A stretch of DNA of 60,069 nt from Thermoproteota archaeon (lineage in GTDB: Archaea > Korarchaeota > Korarchaeia > Korarchaeales > Korarchaeaceae), in contig JAOZGJ010000039.1 in the NCBI GenBank assembly GCA_027491785.1, forward strand, positions 1 through 60,069, given 5' to 3'. The notes below the pieces were generated by a model. The model searched no databases. It was not told where the DNA came from and saw only the letters and a list, made by a program, of their open reading frames with translations. Shown here piece by piece: positions 42,835 through 52,340 of this stretch. Every line of letters begins with the position of its first letter. Position 1 is the first letter of the stretch. Position numbers and translations under genes: made by a program.

Positions 42835-45186
42835 CTTCTCAGCATGCCTCCTCGCTCCCCAGTAGATCAGTAAGATGGAGAGGATCACCATTGATATGAA
42901 CGGATCCGAGCATGGACTGGTGGGACCTGAAGGGTTACATTTGAACAGAGGTCCGGATATCATACTGGGAACAGTCCATGTGAGAGCAGGAATTACGGCA
43001 AATAACTCCATAATGGAAGTACTTGCGGAAGCACCAGCTATCAACATTACTGAGAGGGGTATTAGGGCCCAAGATGGTCTTCCACCCGCTACCAATAGGA
43101 ACAAGCCCATGGCCAACACGGATTCCTCATATCCCCTCCTAGAAAGCAGTACAACTATGACCCCAGCAGCTAATGTCCCAATTAAAACAGAGTATAATCC
43201 CATTAATGGCCAGAGAATTCCTCCAATGACATCTTTAGGCCAATTAAAGAATCCTTTAATTGGAGATAATATGAGGAGACCTAGCAGTAGGGCTAAGAGG
43301 TCTTTTTTCCTTCTCCTTGATATTATAGTAATCGAGAGGGCTAGATTTAGTGGATTTAATGCTGAAGCTAGTCCAACGAGTAAGGAACCAACTAGCCTCC
43401 TTTCCCGTGATATGAAGAGGAGCCCATCTAGTGCTAATGCTAGGGAGAGGAGGGTCCAATCATACCCTGATAGAAATATGAGAGCTAAGATTGGCATATA
43501 CTCCAGCTTTCGAGCCAATTCTCCCGAATCCAGCGAGAATATCAACGAAGATAGGAGTATCAAAGAACTGTAAATAAGCCCCCTGACCCACATCTCACTT
43601 GATATTTGCCCTAAATATTGGGTAAGCACATTGGATAATCCATAATCCTCCAGACCAAGTAAAACTGCTGGACTTTGAGGCAGGAGAGCCATGTAGTAGA
43701 GAGCCAGTGAGGAGAAGACCGATGTAATAGCAGCTATTATAAGAGCAAGGGATCTGCGATCCATGTCTAGGAAAACCCTGAGAAAGGATAGCTCCCCTGG
43801 GAGAGGTATCTCCTCCCTTCCTAGGAGGGCGCCAAATATCCTTCTCCAACCACTGCTCAAATATCTATCTAATTCCCTTTCCCTGATTGTGAGGTAAAAG
43901 AGAGCAGAAGAGAAAGATAATGCAACTGCAGGAGATAATTGAACGGCATAAAAGCTGTAAAGCGTTCTATTTCCCTTCATAAAGACGCCAGTATATCCCA
44001 AAACTATGGAGGCGACGAATAGCATGGGTATATAGTCCCTCCTCCTCTCAATTAGGGCAGGTAGGAGCATTATCGTGAAGAGGAAGACTATCGAGTAACT
44101 GACCAAGTTGACCCTGGCAATTAGGTCCGGATTGTAATGCAGCGCCATGGGCGCCACATTAAAGAACCATCCCCAAGGCGGGGATGGTACAGGCCCGCTT
44201 CCCCTACTTGTTGTATGCCAAGCGATCGCGCTTAAATTTTCTTGAATCCATCTCCTCAGCCCGAAGTGAATTATCAGGGGTAGCGATACCAAAGGATATA
44301 CTAGAGCCGGAACTAGGGACTTGATCAGGGAACTTGCTACTTTCTCCCTCCTGTAAACTCTGAGATAGAGATATATCGCGAGAACAACGAACAGTCCGCT
44401 AAACTTCACGGAAAAAGCTAGCCATGCGGCTATGGAAGCGGCCAAAGGTCTATCATAGATCACTAGAAGTATGGCGAGGGACGTGAAGAAAGCGAGGTGT
44501 ATGTCGAGCATGGCGACCATACTCATAGCCTTGAACATTGGATCTAATGCTAGGGATAGGGACGCTATAACTCCCCAGAATGGGTTAAGCATCCTATTAC
44601 CGGCTAAATAGACGATTATTATCATGAAAAAAGCTTCAATAAGCCCAGGTATCCTCCAACTGATTGGCTTATCCCCCAGTAGGATCATCGACAGCATCAT
44701 CAGGTACTTACCTAGGGGGGGATGCTCCAGATTCAAGTAATCATATATGCCGCTTTTGGAAGGGTATTCGAAACCTGTCCTAATTTTCTCCACATCATCA
44801 CAGTATTTAAGCCTCGATATATTAGACTGGGGTACTTTGACCCATAGAACAGGGATCTTATCTCCGGTAGTTGTGTAGTTGGATCTCACAATGCTCCCTC
44901 CTAGGGAGCTGAGACACTCACCTATCTCGCTCAGGTTACTCTTGAGATACTCCTTGGATGGAAAGACCAAAGTTGCATATGCATACCCATCCCTCACATA
45001 TCTAACGTTGTAATTGAAGAGTTCACTGAGGAGGTTTCTCGAAGCTGTTGCATACCACACCTCATCGCTTATGTAGTAATCATCTCCTCTATATTTCCCC
45101 GAAGATATGTCTAGGTAAGCATTTATGAAGAAGCCTGTAGCTATGAGGAGAGCGAGGATTAGACCTAAGAGGAAGGATTTTTCCAT
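42823..45186 (-). CDS. dolichyl-phosphate-mannose:protein mannosyltransferase (PMT/GT39-like)
   Basis: 787 residues, 14 or more helices. The first outer loop has the acidic GT-C motif YISDEVWYATASRN and the second LEHPPLGKYLMML. An extra 90-residue extracytoplasmic segment (about 45-135) lies between helix 1 and the LEHPP motif. It transfers mannose from a dolichyl-phosphate donor to proteins outside the cell. It starts one base after the stop of the dolichyl-phosphate mannose synthase gene, so donor and transferase are made together. Confidence 0.87.
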   Translation of the reverse strand: MEKSFLLGLILALLIATGFFINAYLDISSGKYRGDDYYISDEVWYATASRNLLSELFNYNVRYVRDGYAYATLVFPSKEYLKSNLSEIGECLSSLGGSIVRSNYTTTGDKIPVLWVKVPQSNISRLKYCDDVEKIRTGFEYPSKSGIYDYLNLEHPPLGKYLMMLSMILLGDKPISWRIPGLIEAFFMIIIVYLAGNRMLNPFWGVIASLSLALDPMFKAMSMVAMLDIHLAFFTSLAILLVIYDRPLAASIAAWLAFSVKFSGLFVVLAIYLYLRVYRREKVASSLIKSLVPALVYPLVSLPLIIHFGLRRWIQENLSAIAWHTTSRGSGPVPSPPWGWFFNVAPMALHYNPDLIARVNLVSYSIVFLFTIMLLPALIERRRDYIPMLFVASIVLGYTGVFMKGNRTLYSFYAVQLSPAVALSFSSALFYLTIRERELDRYLSSGWRRIFGALLGREEIPLPGELSFLRVFLDMDRRSLALIIAAITSVFSSLALYYMALLPQSPAVLLGLEDYGLSNVLTQYLGQISSEMWVRGLIYSSLILLSSLIFSLDSGELARKLEYMPILALIFLSGYDWTLLSLALALDGLLFISRERRLVGSLLVGLASALNPLNLALSITIISRRRKKDLLALLLGLLILSPIKGFFNWPKDVIGGILWPLMGLYSVLIGTLAAGVIVVLLSRRGYEESVLAMGLFLLVAGGRPSWALIPLSVMLIAGASASTSIMELFAVIPALTWTVPSMISGPLFKCNPSGPTSPCSDPFISMVILSILLIYWGARRHAEKSLL

Positions 45187-45187
45187 T

Positions 45188-46228
45188 TTACCACCATACT
45201 ATCTTTCTACTTAAGGCATAATTCACTAAAAAGCCAATTAATATCCCAATGAACTGAGATGTAAGGGATTCTAATCCAATGATCCTGAAGAGAGCCACTG
45301 AAACGGCATATTGCACTATTATGCCAGATGCATTTGCGAGGTGATATCTAAAGATGCTTCCCGCGATTCCTGCTTTCCTCTTCCTTCTGAATGTCCATAG
45401 ATCATTGAGGAAGAAGTTGCTCAGGACAGATATTTCTATGGCCAAAGCGGAAGCTATCTCATGGGCTATGCCTAGGGCATAGTGGAGGAACCACAGGACC
45501 CCTAAGTTGACTAAGGTACCAAAGGCTCCCACTAAAGCGAACCTAATTATAGGAGATGAGAGATCGAGAACATGAAGCACGTAGCTCACGATAACTTTGG
45601 CCCCAAGTTTTGATGAACCACTCCTCCTGAGCCCAAACGTGTAAGGAACCTCGCATACCCTATCATATTTCCCTTTAACTAGGATCTCCATGAGTATCTT
45701 GAACCCCCGGGGGTTCAACTCAACGCCGTCCAAGATCCCCCTTCTGAACATGAAGTAGCCTGATGCAGGGTCCTTAACCCTTCTAACTCTTGGAAGTAGG
45801 ATCCAAGCTAGAACTATGGAACCTCTGGAGATCAGTTTCCTCAACGGGCTCCAATTCTCTACGGATCCTCCCTCGATATACCTAGATGCTATGGCTATAT
45901 CGCATCCTTTCTCTATCCTCTCATACAGAGCTGATAGTACCTCTGGAGGGTGTTGGAGGTCCGCGTCCATGACAGCTATGATATCTCCTCTAGCTGCATT
46001 CATACCGTCCATGACAGCCGAAGATAGACCTAGCCTCTTCGGTCTGACGATAATCTTCACGGGATAGCTCGAGGATAGCTCCCTCGCCTTGTCGGCAGTT
46101 CCATCAGGTGAGTTATCATCTACCAATACTATCTCATAGCTTAATCCTCGGAGAGACCTTTCTATCCTGCTAAATAACTCTTCTAGATTATCCCTCTCAT
46201 TGTAGGTCGGTATTATGATACTGATCAC
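45188..46228 (-). CDS. dolichyl-phosphate mannose synthase (GT2) with C-terminal GtrA domain
   Basis: Residues 1 to about 225 are a GT2 transferase (ISIIIPTYNERDNLEELF, VDDNSPDGTADKA, VMDADLQHPPE). Residues about 225-346 are a GtrA-like four-helix membrane domain (RFALVGAFGTLVNLGVLW, FFLNDLWTFRRKRK). This fused arrangement is typical of archaeal DPM1. It loads mannose on dolichyl phosphate at the inner membrane face and probably helps flip it for the PMT-like enzyme. Confidence 0.92.
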   Translation of the reverse strand: MISIIIPTYNERDNLEELFSRIERSLRGLSYEIVLVDDNSPDGTADKARELSSSYPVKIIVRPKRLGLSSAVMDGMNAARGDIIAVMDADLQHPPEVLSALYERIEKGCDIAIASRYIEGGSVENWSPLRKLISRGSIVLAWILLPRVRRVKDPASGYFMFRRGILDGVELNPRGFKILMEILVKGKYDRVCEVPYTFGLRRSGSSKLGAKVIVSYVLHVLDLSSPIIRFALVGAFGTLVNLGVLWFLHYALGIAHEIASALAIEISVLSNFFLNDLWTFRRKRKAGIAGSIFRYHLANASGIIVQYAVSVALFRIIGLESLTSQFIGILIGFLVNYALSRKIVWW

Positions 46229-46282
46229 CTGATGGAACCTCCACAGTCGACTCGGACTTCAAAGAAAGTAAAAAATTACCCC

Positions 46283-47323
46283 CTAGGAAATCTTCCAATA
46301 TCTGGACAATATCTCCTTGGCATCATCTACCACAAGCCTCGATCTTCTAATAACGTTCTCATCCTCTACAGGAGCCTTTCCTTCGATGTCCAGTGGATTG
46401 TAATCTATCTCGAGATCAGAACATCCTCTGAGAATAGATAGCCATCCCCAGTTTCTTACCTCAGGATGGTAGCCGCTTATCAAGAGTTCAGCTTTGAATC
46501 TAGCCTTCAGCTCAAATATCCATTTTCCTATGCTCCAAAGCCCACTCAATGTCTGGCCAAGCTGAGTAAGAGGGTCCAAAAAATGGGGATCGCTACCTCC
46601 GTGGGCTATCAATAGGTCTGGGCTAAACGACTCTATGATAGGCTTTACTACCTCTTCAAAGGCCATTTGATAGGATTTAGGTCCAGCTCCAAGTGGAAGT
46701 GGTATATTTACTGTAAATCCTTCCCCCTTGCCCTTTCCGACCTGTCTCACGAATCCTACCCCTGGATATATCGTGGTCGGATCTTGGTGAATGCTTATGT
46801 AAAGAACTGAATCATCTTCATAGAATATATCCATGGTACCGTTGCCATGATGAGCATCGTGATCGAAGATGGCTACTGACTCAACTTTTCCCCTCCTCTG
46901 AGCCCATCTCGCAGCCACAGCGATATCGTTGATGAGGCAAAAACCTCCCCCATAATTTATACCAGCATGATGAGCGCCACCGAATCCAAAAGCAAGCCCC
47001 TCCTCAAGAGCGACTCTGACAACTGATAGGGACGAATGTACCAAGCTCATGGCCGCTTCCCACATACCCCTAAATACCGGTGTGTCCATGGAAATCATTC
47101 CATAGCCCATATTGCTCTTTCTTTTGATGAAATTGAGGTACTCCGAACTGTGGACGGCCAGAAGGTCCTCTAAACTAGGTGGATCTCCTAAGTGACCGAC
47201 TATCTCAAAGGGTTCCTCTCTTCTTCGAATGAATTCAATGAATAGTGGAAAGCGATCACCGCGAAACGGGTGACCGGGACCGAAATCATAGGTAGATATG
47301 GAAGGATCATATATCAGCTTCAT
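46283..47323 (-). CDS. histone-deacetylase-family / AcuC-like deacetylase
   Basis: 346 residues with the zinc-hydrolase motifs GGAHHAGINYGGGFCLIND, FDHDAHHGNGT (metal His/Asp), HQDPTTIYPG and HGGSDPHFLDPL. The catalytic-Tyr loop reads LISGYHPEV rather than the common GGY. Family members act on acetylated lysine, polyamines or acetoin-related enzymes; target unknown, and no histone gene lies in the window. Confidence 0.9.
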   Translation of the reverse strand: MKLIYDPSISTYDFGPGHPFRGDRFPLFIEFIRRREEPFEIVGHLGDPPSLEDLLAVHSSEYLNFIKRKSNMGYGMISMDTPVFRGMWEAAMSLVHSSLSVVRVALEEGLAFGFGGAHHAGINYGGGFCLINDIAVAARWAQRRGKVESVAIFDHDAHHGNGTMDIFYEDDSVLYISIHQDPTTIYPGVGFVRQVGKGKGEGFTVNIPLPLGAGPKSYQMAFEEVVKPIIESFSPDLLIAHGGSDPHFLDPLTQLGQTLSGLWSIGKWIFELKARFKAELLISGYHPEVRNWGWLSILRGCSDLEIDYNPLDIEGKAPVEDENVIRRSRLVVDDAKEILSRYWKIS

Positions 47324-47398
47324 CGCGCTAGATTGAAGGGCTTAACTTAATTCTTAGCGGTAGGAATATAAGGTAAGGCTGAGCCCTCCCCACGAGAG

Positions 47399-48193
47399 AT
47401 GAAGCTGGCGAACTGGAGAGAAATAAGCTCTGCTATCGATAAGGCTAATCTGATACTGGAGGTAGTTGATGCCAGAGATCCTTGGACCACTAGGAGTAGG
47501 AAGTTAGAAGGGATAGCTGCGAGGAAGGGCAAGAAGTTACTACTAGTAATAAATAAATCAGACCTAGTTCCCAAGCAGATTTTGAATCAATGGATCGATG
47601 TATTTGGAAGAGAAGGAATTAAAGCAACCTACGTAAGTGCTAGGGAGAGATTAGGCACGTTAAAACTGAGAAAATTCATAAAAAGGGAAGCACCTCAACT
47701 TCCAGCGAAAGTACTGATAGCAGGATTCCCTAAGGTGGGGAAGAGCTCGATAATTAATGTCCTTAAAGGTCACAGCTCTGCCTCAACCAGCTCAGTGCCG
47801 GGAAGCCCTGGGTACACCAAGCACTTTCAGCTTTACAAGATAGATAGGAATCTCTACATAATAGATTCCCCTGGCATATTACCTGTGGAGGGAGGGCCAC
47901 TTGAGATGGCATTACGTGGATATCCTCCCGAGGATCTAAAGGATCCAGTGGAAGTAGCTTTGGCTCTCCTGCAAAGGATCTCCATCTCCAACCCTAAATT
48001 GATCAAGAAAGTCTACGGGATAGAGGAAGGAGAGCCCATCAAGATATTAGAAAGCCTCGCATTAAGGAGGGGCTGGAAGTTCAAGGACGGAGAACCCAAC
48101 TTAAGCGAAGCAGCTAGGCAAATAATAAGGGATTATCATAGGTACAAGCTGGTCTTCTACGTGACACCTAAGGATCTAGGCTTGCTTACTTGA
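47399..48193 (+). CDS. circularly permuted GTPase of the YlqF/RbgA-MJ1464 type
   Basis: G motifs appear in permuted order: DARDP, then NKSDL (G4), then SARER (G5), GFPKVGKSS (G1), GSPGYTK (G2) and DSPGI (G3). A C-terminal helical domain follows. Such proteins help assemble the large ribosomal subunit. An AATATAAGG box near 47367-47375 suggests a leaderless or short-leader start at ATG 47399. The end overlaps the convergent DUF123 gene by 8 bases. Confidence 0.92.
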   Translation: MKLANWREISSAIDKANLILEVVDARDPWTTRSRKLEGIAARKGKKLLLVINKSDLVPKQILNQWIDVFGREGIKATYVSARERLGTLKLRKFIKREAPQLPAKVLIAGFPKVGKSSIINVLKGHSSASTSSVPGSPGYTKHFQLYKIDRNLYIIDSPGILPVEGGPLEMALRGYPPEDLKDPVEVALALLQRISISNPKLIKKVYGIEEGEPIKILESLALRRGWKFKDGEPNLSEAARQIIRDYHRYKLVFYVTPKDLGLLT

Positions 48194-48602
48194 ATTGAAG
48201 CTCAATTACCTTTCCTAGGCTCCTCAGCCCGTTCCTCAGATGACTTAGATCCTTCACTAAGAAGAGATGGGTGAGATCCTCTCTCCTGTCTGAACAGCCG
48301 AACCCAGCTATTATTGGATTTCCTTCGTTCATCATGAATGAAGAGAGGGTTGCCTCATCCCATCCTATTAGAGCAAACGCTCCCACAATCTCAATGCCCT
48401 CGCTCTCTGTGAGGTAGTCTATATGCCATCTCCTCACCTTGCCTCTCCTTATATGCCTACCTAATCTAGCGCCTAAACCTCCAGGTCCCTTTGCTGAGCC
48501 TACGTAGGCTATTAAGCCCTCAGGTATGGCCACCCTGCCCAAACTACCGACATTCAGGACTACGCCCTTTGATCTCATGACGAGGAGATAGGCACCTTTC
48601 AT
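48186..48602 (-). CDS. DUF123 (GIY-YIG-like) nuclease-fold protein
   Basis: 138 residues: GAYLLVMRSK, LIAYVGSAKGPGGLGARLGRHIR and WHIDYLTE are the DUF123 landmarks, a family related to GIY-YIG and often fused to endonuclease III in other archaea. A DNA-processing role is inferred. ATGA overlap of four bases with the upstream HAD gene. Confidence 0.88.
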   Translation of the reverse strand: MKGAYLLVMRSKGVVLNVGSLGRVAIPEGLIAYVGSAKGPGGLGARLGRHIRRGKVRRWHIDYLTESEGIEIVGAFALIGWDEATLSSFMMNEGNPIIAGFGCSDRREDLTHLFLVKDLSHLRNGLRSLGKVIELQFK

Positions 48603-49369
48603 TCCCCAGATGTCAGTAAGTCCCTCAAGCTTCTCAGTACGTACTTTGGGCGTGGTCTTACCCTCCCCAATTCCTTTGTAGCTCCCGTTAAAACGAGAGC
48701 TGAATCCATGCCAGCCCTCAATGCGCCTAAGATATCCGTCTCCACTCTATCGCCTATTACTAGGGGTTTTTCTGCACCAACTTGGCTAGAGGCCCTCAAG
48801 AACATTATCGGATTTGGTTTTCCAACAACTATATCAGGAGGTCGCCCACAAGCCCCTGATATTGCTGAAACCATGGAACCAGCTCCAGGTATCGGTCCTT
48901 CTGGGGTTGGGAAGGTTCTATCTTCGTTGGTAGCTAAAAATAGCCTTCCAGCTAAAATATTCCTCAAGGCGACTGTAAGCTTCTGATAATCGAAGTTCCT
49001 ATCCATTCCGACGCATACTTCTCCCTCCTCTTTCACGGATATACCTCTCTCCTCCAACTCCATAGTGAGCCCTCTCTCCCCCACAACGAAGCAGCTCTCA
49101 ATGCTCATAGCTGAGGAGAGATCAGCTAGTGTACTCGCACTAGTTATGATATGGTCTTGCCCGGCCCATTTCACTCCAATATCCCTGAGAGCCTCTGCTA
49201 CCTCTCTTCTATGCCTAGTTGAGTTATTTGTAACGAACCTAATCTCTATCTCACCGTAAATTTCATTCAATGTCTCTACAGCTCCTTTTATCGGCTTATT
49301 TTCGAGCCAAACGACCCCGTCTAGGTCTATGAGAAGGAGATCATAGTCTTCTAATCTAAGTTCTGACAT
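48599..49369 (-). CDS. HAD-IIA phosphatase (NagD/4-nitrophenylphosphatase-like)
   Basis: 256 residues. Motif I LLLIDLDGVVW, motif II FVTNNST, the Lys in GKPNPIMF and motif IV VIGDRVETDILGALRAG. The C2-type cap lies between. Physiological substrate unknown; phosphoglycolate and nucleotide monophosphates are typical. Overlaps amzA by 14 bases and DUF123 by 4. Confidence 0.9.
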   Translation of the reverse strand: MSELRLEDYDLLLIDLDGVVWLENKPIKGAVETLNEIYGEIEIRFVTNNSTRHRREVAEALRDIGVKWAGQDHIITSASTLADLSSAMSIESCFVVGERGLTMELEERGISVKEEGEVCVGMDRNFDYQKLTVALRNILAGRLFLATNEDRTFPTPEGPIPGAGSMVSAISGACGRPPDIVVGKPNPIMFLRASSQVGAEKPLVIGDRVETDILGALRAGMDSALVLTGATKELGRVRPRPKYVLRSLRDLLTSGE

Positions 49370-49907
49370 TCAAAACACCCAATTTGGAGAGGCATAGGTC
49401 GCAGGGTTTCCAGTCCTTCCTATCTACATCCCAGATGGACAAGCTAAACCTCATGACACAGCTAGGGGTTAAGCAATGTCTCAAACCTAGGAGATGACCT
49501 AGCTCGTGGCTCGCCTCCTTCAATGCCCTCAAGAGGAAGAGTGATCTATCTTCTTTCTCTCCGTAGAACTCTGGTCTGAGCCTAGCTAGGTAAACAGCTC
49601 CAAATCTTCCTCCCAGCTCAGCTTGGCCGAAGACGAAATTCATTCCCGGGGCATAGGCATCGTCATCTACGATCACGAGGACCTTCTCGTCGGACGCCCA
49701 TCTATCTTTACTCCTCAAATAAATTAAGAAATCCTCACTCCTAAGCTGGGAACTCCCAAGATCGTATAATGAAGGAGGTATCCCTACACTATCGAAATCT
49801 ATCCTGATCTCAACAGGGAAGGCTTCAGGCAGCCTCTCTGCTAAAAACTCCAAGATCCAGTGGTAAACAAACCCAGCTGGAACTAGGACTAGTTTAGCTA
49901 CAGACAT
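49356..49907 (-). CDS. amzA: archaemetzincin zinc protease
   Basis: The metzincin motif HELGHLLGLRHC is followed by the archaemetzincin cysteines (CLTPSCVM and CDLC) that bind a second zinc. 183 residues, the normal archaeal size. AGGTG lies six bases before ATG 49907; a GTG at 49916 overlaps that site and is less likely. It leads the operon amzA-HAD-DUF123. Confidence 0.93.
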   Translation of the reverse strand: MSVAKLVLVPAGFVYHWILEFLAERLPEAFPVEIRIDFDSVGIPPSLYDLGSSQLRSEDFLIYLRSKDRWASDEKVLVIVDDDAYAPGMNFVFGQAELGGRFGAVYLARLRPEFYGEKEDRSLFLLRALKEASHELGHLLGLRHCLTPSCVMRFSLSIWDVDRKDWKPCDLCLSKLGVLNVRT

Positions 49908-49939
49908 TCTTTTCACCTATGCTGATTGACGTGAATATA

Positions 49940-50233
49940 TTAAAGCATCCCCTTAACTACCTTAAGGAAGTAGGGATCGCTCTCATGGACAATTCTCCTT
50001 ACCTTAATTCTTCTGCCTTTCAAGGTTATCTCATAGTCGGCTAGAGCATACACCCCCCTCGGAGAAATCCAATTGCCCTTATGGTAGGAAAGAGGAGCCT
50101 TTACCTCTGCATGATAACCCTCCTCGGAATAGAACTGATCTGGCCATTTCTGATCTGTCTTAAGGTGAACCAGCTTCAATCCTGGAGCCCATGCTACATC
50201 ACTAATGCTCTTCGCCTCCTTCACCTTAAACAT
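49940..50233 (-). CDS. conserved-looking small protein, unknown
   Basis: 97 residues from ATG 50233, which has AGGGGG five bases upstream and a TTTTTAAG TATA-like element about 30 bases upstream; the frame itself is open to 50320. The sequence (YHAEVKAPLSYHKGNW, ALADYEITLKGRRIKVRRI) reads as a small beta-rich domain. No family recognised. Confidence 0.6.
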   Translation of the reverse strand: MFKVKEAKSISDVAWAPGLKLVHLKTDQKWPDQFYSEEGYHAEVKAPLSYHKGNWISPRGVYALADYEITLKGRRIKVRRIVHESDPYFLKVVKGML

Positions 50234-50303
50234 ACTGCCCCCTTGGTGGTTATCCTTCCTGCTTAAAAAGGAGAGGAGGATCTTGTGTTCCCCGCTTAAT
50301 ACC

Positions 50304-50951
50304 TCAGTAATAGAGATCATAACTAACCTCGTACATGGGCTTCGGTCTAAATCTCCTCATGAGTCCCCATATAAGTCCAACAATAAAACCTCCCGCATGG
50401 GCCCATATGTCTACATTAGCTGAGAATCCTCCAAATATGACGAATAATGCTATGAATATCGTAGATGTACTCAGTTTCCCCGTCATTCTATACTCCATGG
50501 CTACCATGTATCCAAGTAAGCCCATTATCGCTCCAGATGCGCCAACACCCACGGCTCTCATATCTAGGAAAGCTGATAGGATGTTACCTACTATACCTGA
50601 TGCAAAATACATGAGGAGATACTTCCACTTCCCCACCGATAGCTCCACTACCTTCCCTAAAATGTAGAGGGCATACATGTTGAGACCTATATGGAGGATA
50701 TTCGCATGCAGGAACATTGATGTAATTAGGGTCTCATATCTCCCAGTCAGGAGATAGATACCGGAGCTACCGTATCGATAGAGGATCCCCACATCCGCTT
50801 CAAATAGCCTAGGAGCTGTCATGACATATGTGCCTATGTTAGCTGAAAGCAGCAGGTTGGTAGCATCTGGGATATCTGAGTACGTCTTCATTAAGACAAG
50901 GAGAAAGAGGCCTACACCTAGCCCCAACAGGACGTTCATGAGAGTTATCAT
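50304..50951 (-). CDS. rhomboid family intramembrane serine protease
   Basis: Six hydrophobic helices. Catalytic Ser in GVGASGAIMGLLG and His in IWAHAGGFIVG; HIGLNMYALYILG is the conserved helix-2 segment. It cleaves membrane-spanning substrates. GTG 50960 overlaps the flavoprotein stop by 4 bases; ATG 50951, five bases after GGTGAG, is my choice. Confidence 0.9.
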   Translation of the reverse strand: MITLMNVLLGLGVGLFLLVLMKTYSDIPDATNLLLSANIGTYVMTAPRLFEADVGILYRYGSSGIYLLTGRYETLITSMFLHANILHIGLNMYALYILGKVVELSVGKWKYLLMYFASGIVGNILSAFLDMRAVGVGASGAIMGLLGYMVAMEYRMTGKLSTSTIFIALFVIFGGFSANVDIWAHAGGFIVGLIWGLMRRFRPKPMYEVSYDLYY

Positions 50952-50956
50952 GGCAC

Positions 50957-52090
50957 TCACCGTATCATGTACCTAATCATCTCGGCTGCGGCCGAAGCGC
51001 TTGCAACAATATCTTCGGTAGCTAATTTAAGAATTTTTACAATGGGAAGGGCTGAGAGGGGGGCAGTTTGCTTATCGACCTTAAATTCCCTCTCTATGAG
51101 ATATTCCTCCTCCTTTAGTGTGGAAAATATCTCATCGATCTTACTCGGCGGAAGCGAATCTAGATATCTTCTTATACCTCTTCCCAAGATTATCTCTCTC
51201 CTGTTAGCCTTCCACCATACCGATTCATATTTTCTGAAGGCTCTTTCAATGTTTTCGCTTTCATTTATGGATTTTGCTAAGATACGAGCTGCTCTAGACG
51301 CTAGAAGAACTCCTCCCCTACTTATCGGCTTTATCTGACCAGCAGCATCTCCTATCAACGCCACTCTCCCCCTATGAAATCTCTTCCTAGTTCTAGCAGG
51401 TAATAGCCCTCCTTCATATCCCCTCGCGGGTTCATCGCTGATGTAGTAGGTCCATGAGAGCAGATCATCATTAGGAGATCCGAGGGCACCTACCTTCCTT
51501 CCACCTTTCCACGGTTGAAGCCAAGTAAACTTACTACCTCTAACAACTCTCACTATATATCCCTCCTCGGACTTACCTCCCAATATCCTCTGGATTCCCA
51601 ATTCAAACGGTAACCTATCGAAGTTCACAATTTCAGCTACTCTGGAGAGAACACCATCTGCTCCTATCAGGGCCTCGAAATGGATTACATTACTTCCAAC
51701 TTTCGCTTCCCCGCTGGATGATAGCCCTTTAAAGGTAGAAGAGAGCATCCCCTTCGCACCTTCAGATGTGGCTAAATCCCAGAGATCCCTATCCATTAAT
51801 TCCCTGTCTACCACCTTGGCAAGGGGCTTTCTTATTTCTAAGGAAATACCTCTTGGAGATATGAACCTCGCCCAATTAATTTCAGATAAAACCCAGCTTT
51901 CATCAAAGTAAACAAGCTCTCTGATTGCTTCTAAACCTAGGATTCCAGAACAATGGTGTGGATATCCTATCCTCGGCTTCTTTTCTACTATTGTAACATC
52001 AAAACCTGACTTAGCGAGGAGATAGGCCAGAGAAGAACCGGATACTCCCCCACCCACGACTAAGAAATCAGTTTTCAACTCTTTCAACAC
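50957..52090 (-). CDS. geranylgeranyl reductase family FAD-dependent oxidoreductase
   Basis: 377 residues: FAD motif FLVVGGGVSGSSLAYLLAK, then IGYPHHCSGILG, GADGVLSRVAE and VALIGDAAGQIKPISRGGV. In archaea the family saturates the isoprenoid chains of membrane lipids. The length is slightly below the usual 390-450. It overlaps the thioredoxin-fold gene by 23 bases. Confidence 0.9.
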   Translation of the reverse strand: MLKELKTDFLVVGGGVSGSSLAYLLAKSGFDVTIVEKKPRIGYPHHCSGILGLEAIRELVYFDESWVLSEINWARFISPRGISLEIRKPLAKVVDRELMDRDLWDLATSEGAKGMLSSTFKGLSSSGEAKVGSNVIHFEALIGADGVLSRVAEIVNFDRLPFELGIQRILGGKSEEGYIVRVVRGSKFTWLQPWKGGRKVGALGSPNDDLLSWTYYISDEPARGYEGGLLPARTRKRFHRGRVALIGDAAGQIKPISRGGVLLASRAARILAKSINESENIERAFRKYESVWWKANRREIILGRGIRRYLDSLPPSKIDEIFSTLKEEEYLIEREFKVDKQTAPLSALPIVKILKLATEDIVASASAAAEMIRYMIR

Positions 52091-52340
52091 CAGGGATCTC
52101 TATCTTTCCCTCTGATACGAGTTTCCCATTAATTATCAATGCGGGCACCCTTCTTATCCCGAACTCCAGTACATACTCCTGCCCCTCTGGCTCTAGAACT
52201 GATACTTCCCTGAAATTGAAACCAGACTCCTTAGCCCATCTCCTGACGAATACGGCAGAATCTAATGATGATTTACATATGGGGGAAACTAGTATTATTA
52301 CCTCTTTCTTCTCTCCTTTCTCTTCATCCTTGATAGCCAA
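52068..52340 (-). CDS. thioredoxin-fold small protein with CxxS
   Basis: 90 residues with a thioredoxin-like pattern: EVIILVSPICKSS, FREVSVLEPEGQEYVLEFG, the cis-Pro turn RRVPALIING and a closing GKIEIPGV. The active site is C-K-S-S, that is a single Cys with Ser in place of the resolving Cys. Such forms act by glutathionylation-like or scaffold chemistry, or pass electrons with a partner. Its frame overlaps the upstream winged-helix gene by 43 bases and the flavoprotein by 23; the start (TTG 52340) is uncertain. Confidence 0.75.
   Translation of the reverse strand: MAIKDEEKGEKKEVIILVSPICKSSLDSAVFVRRWAKESGFNFREVSVLEPEGQEYVLEFGIRRVPALIINGKLVSEGKIEIPGVERVEN

Noticed and set aside
50234-50320. 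29-residue N-terminal extension of the small protein at 49940-50233
   Set aside because: The region carries a TATA-like element and AGGGGG placed for ATG 50233.
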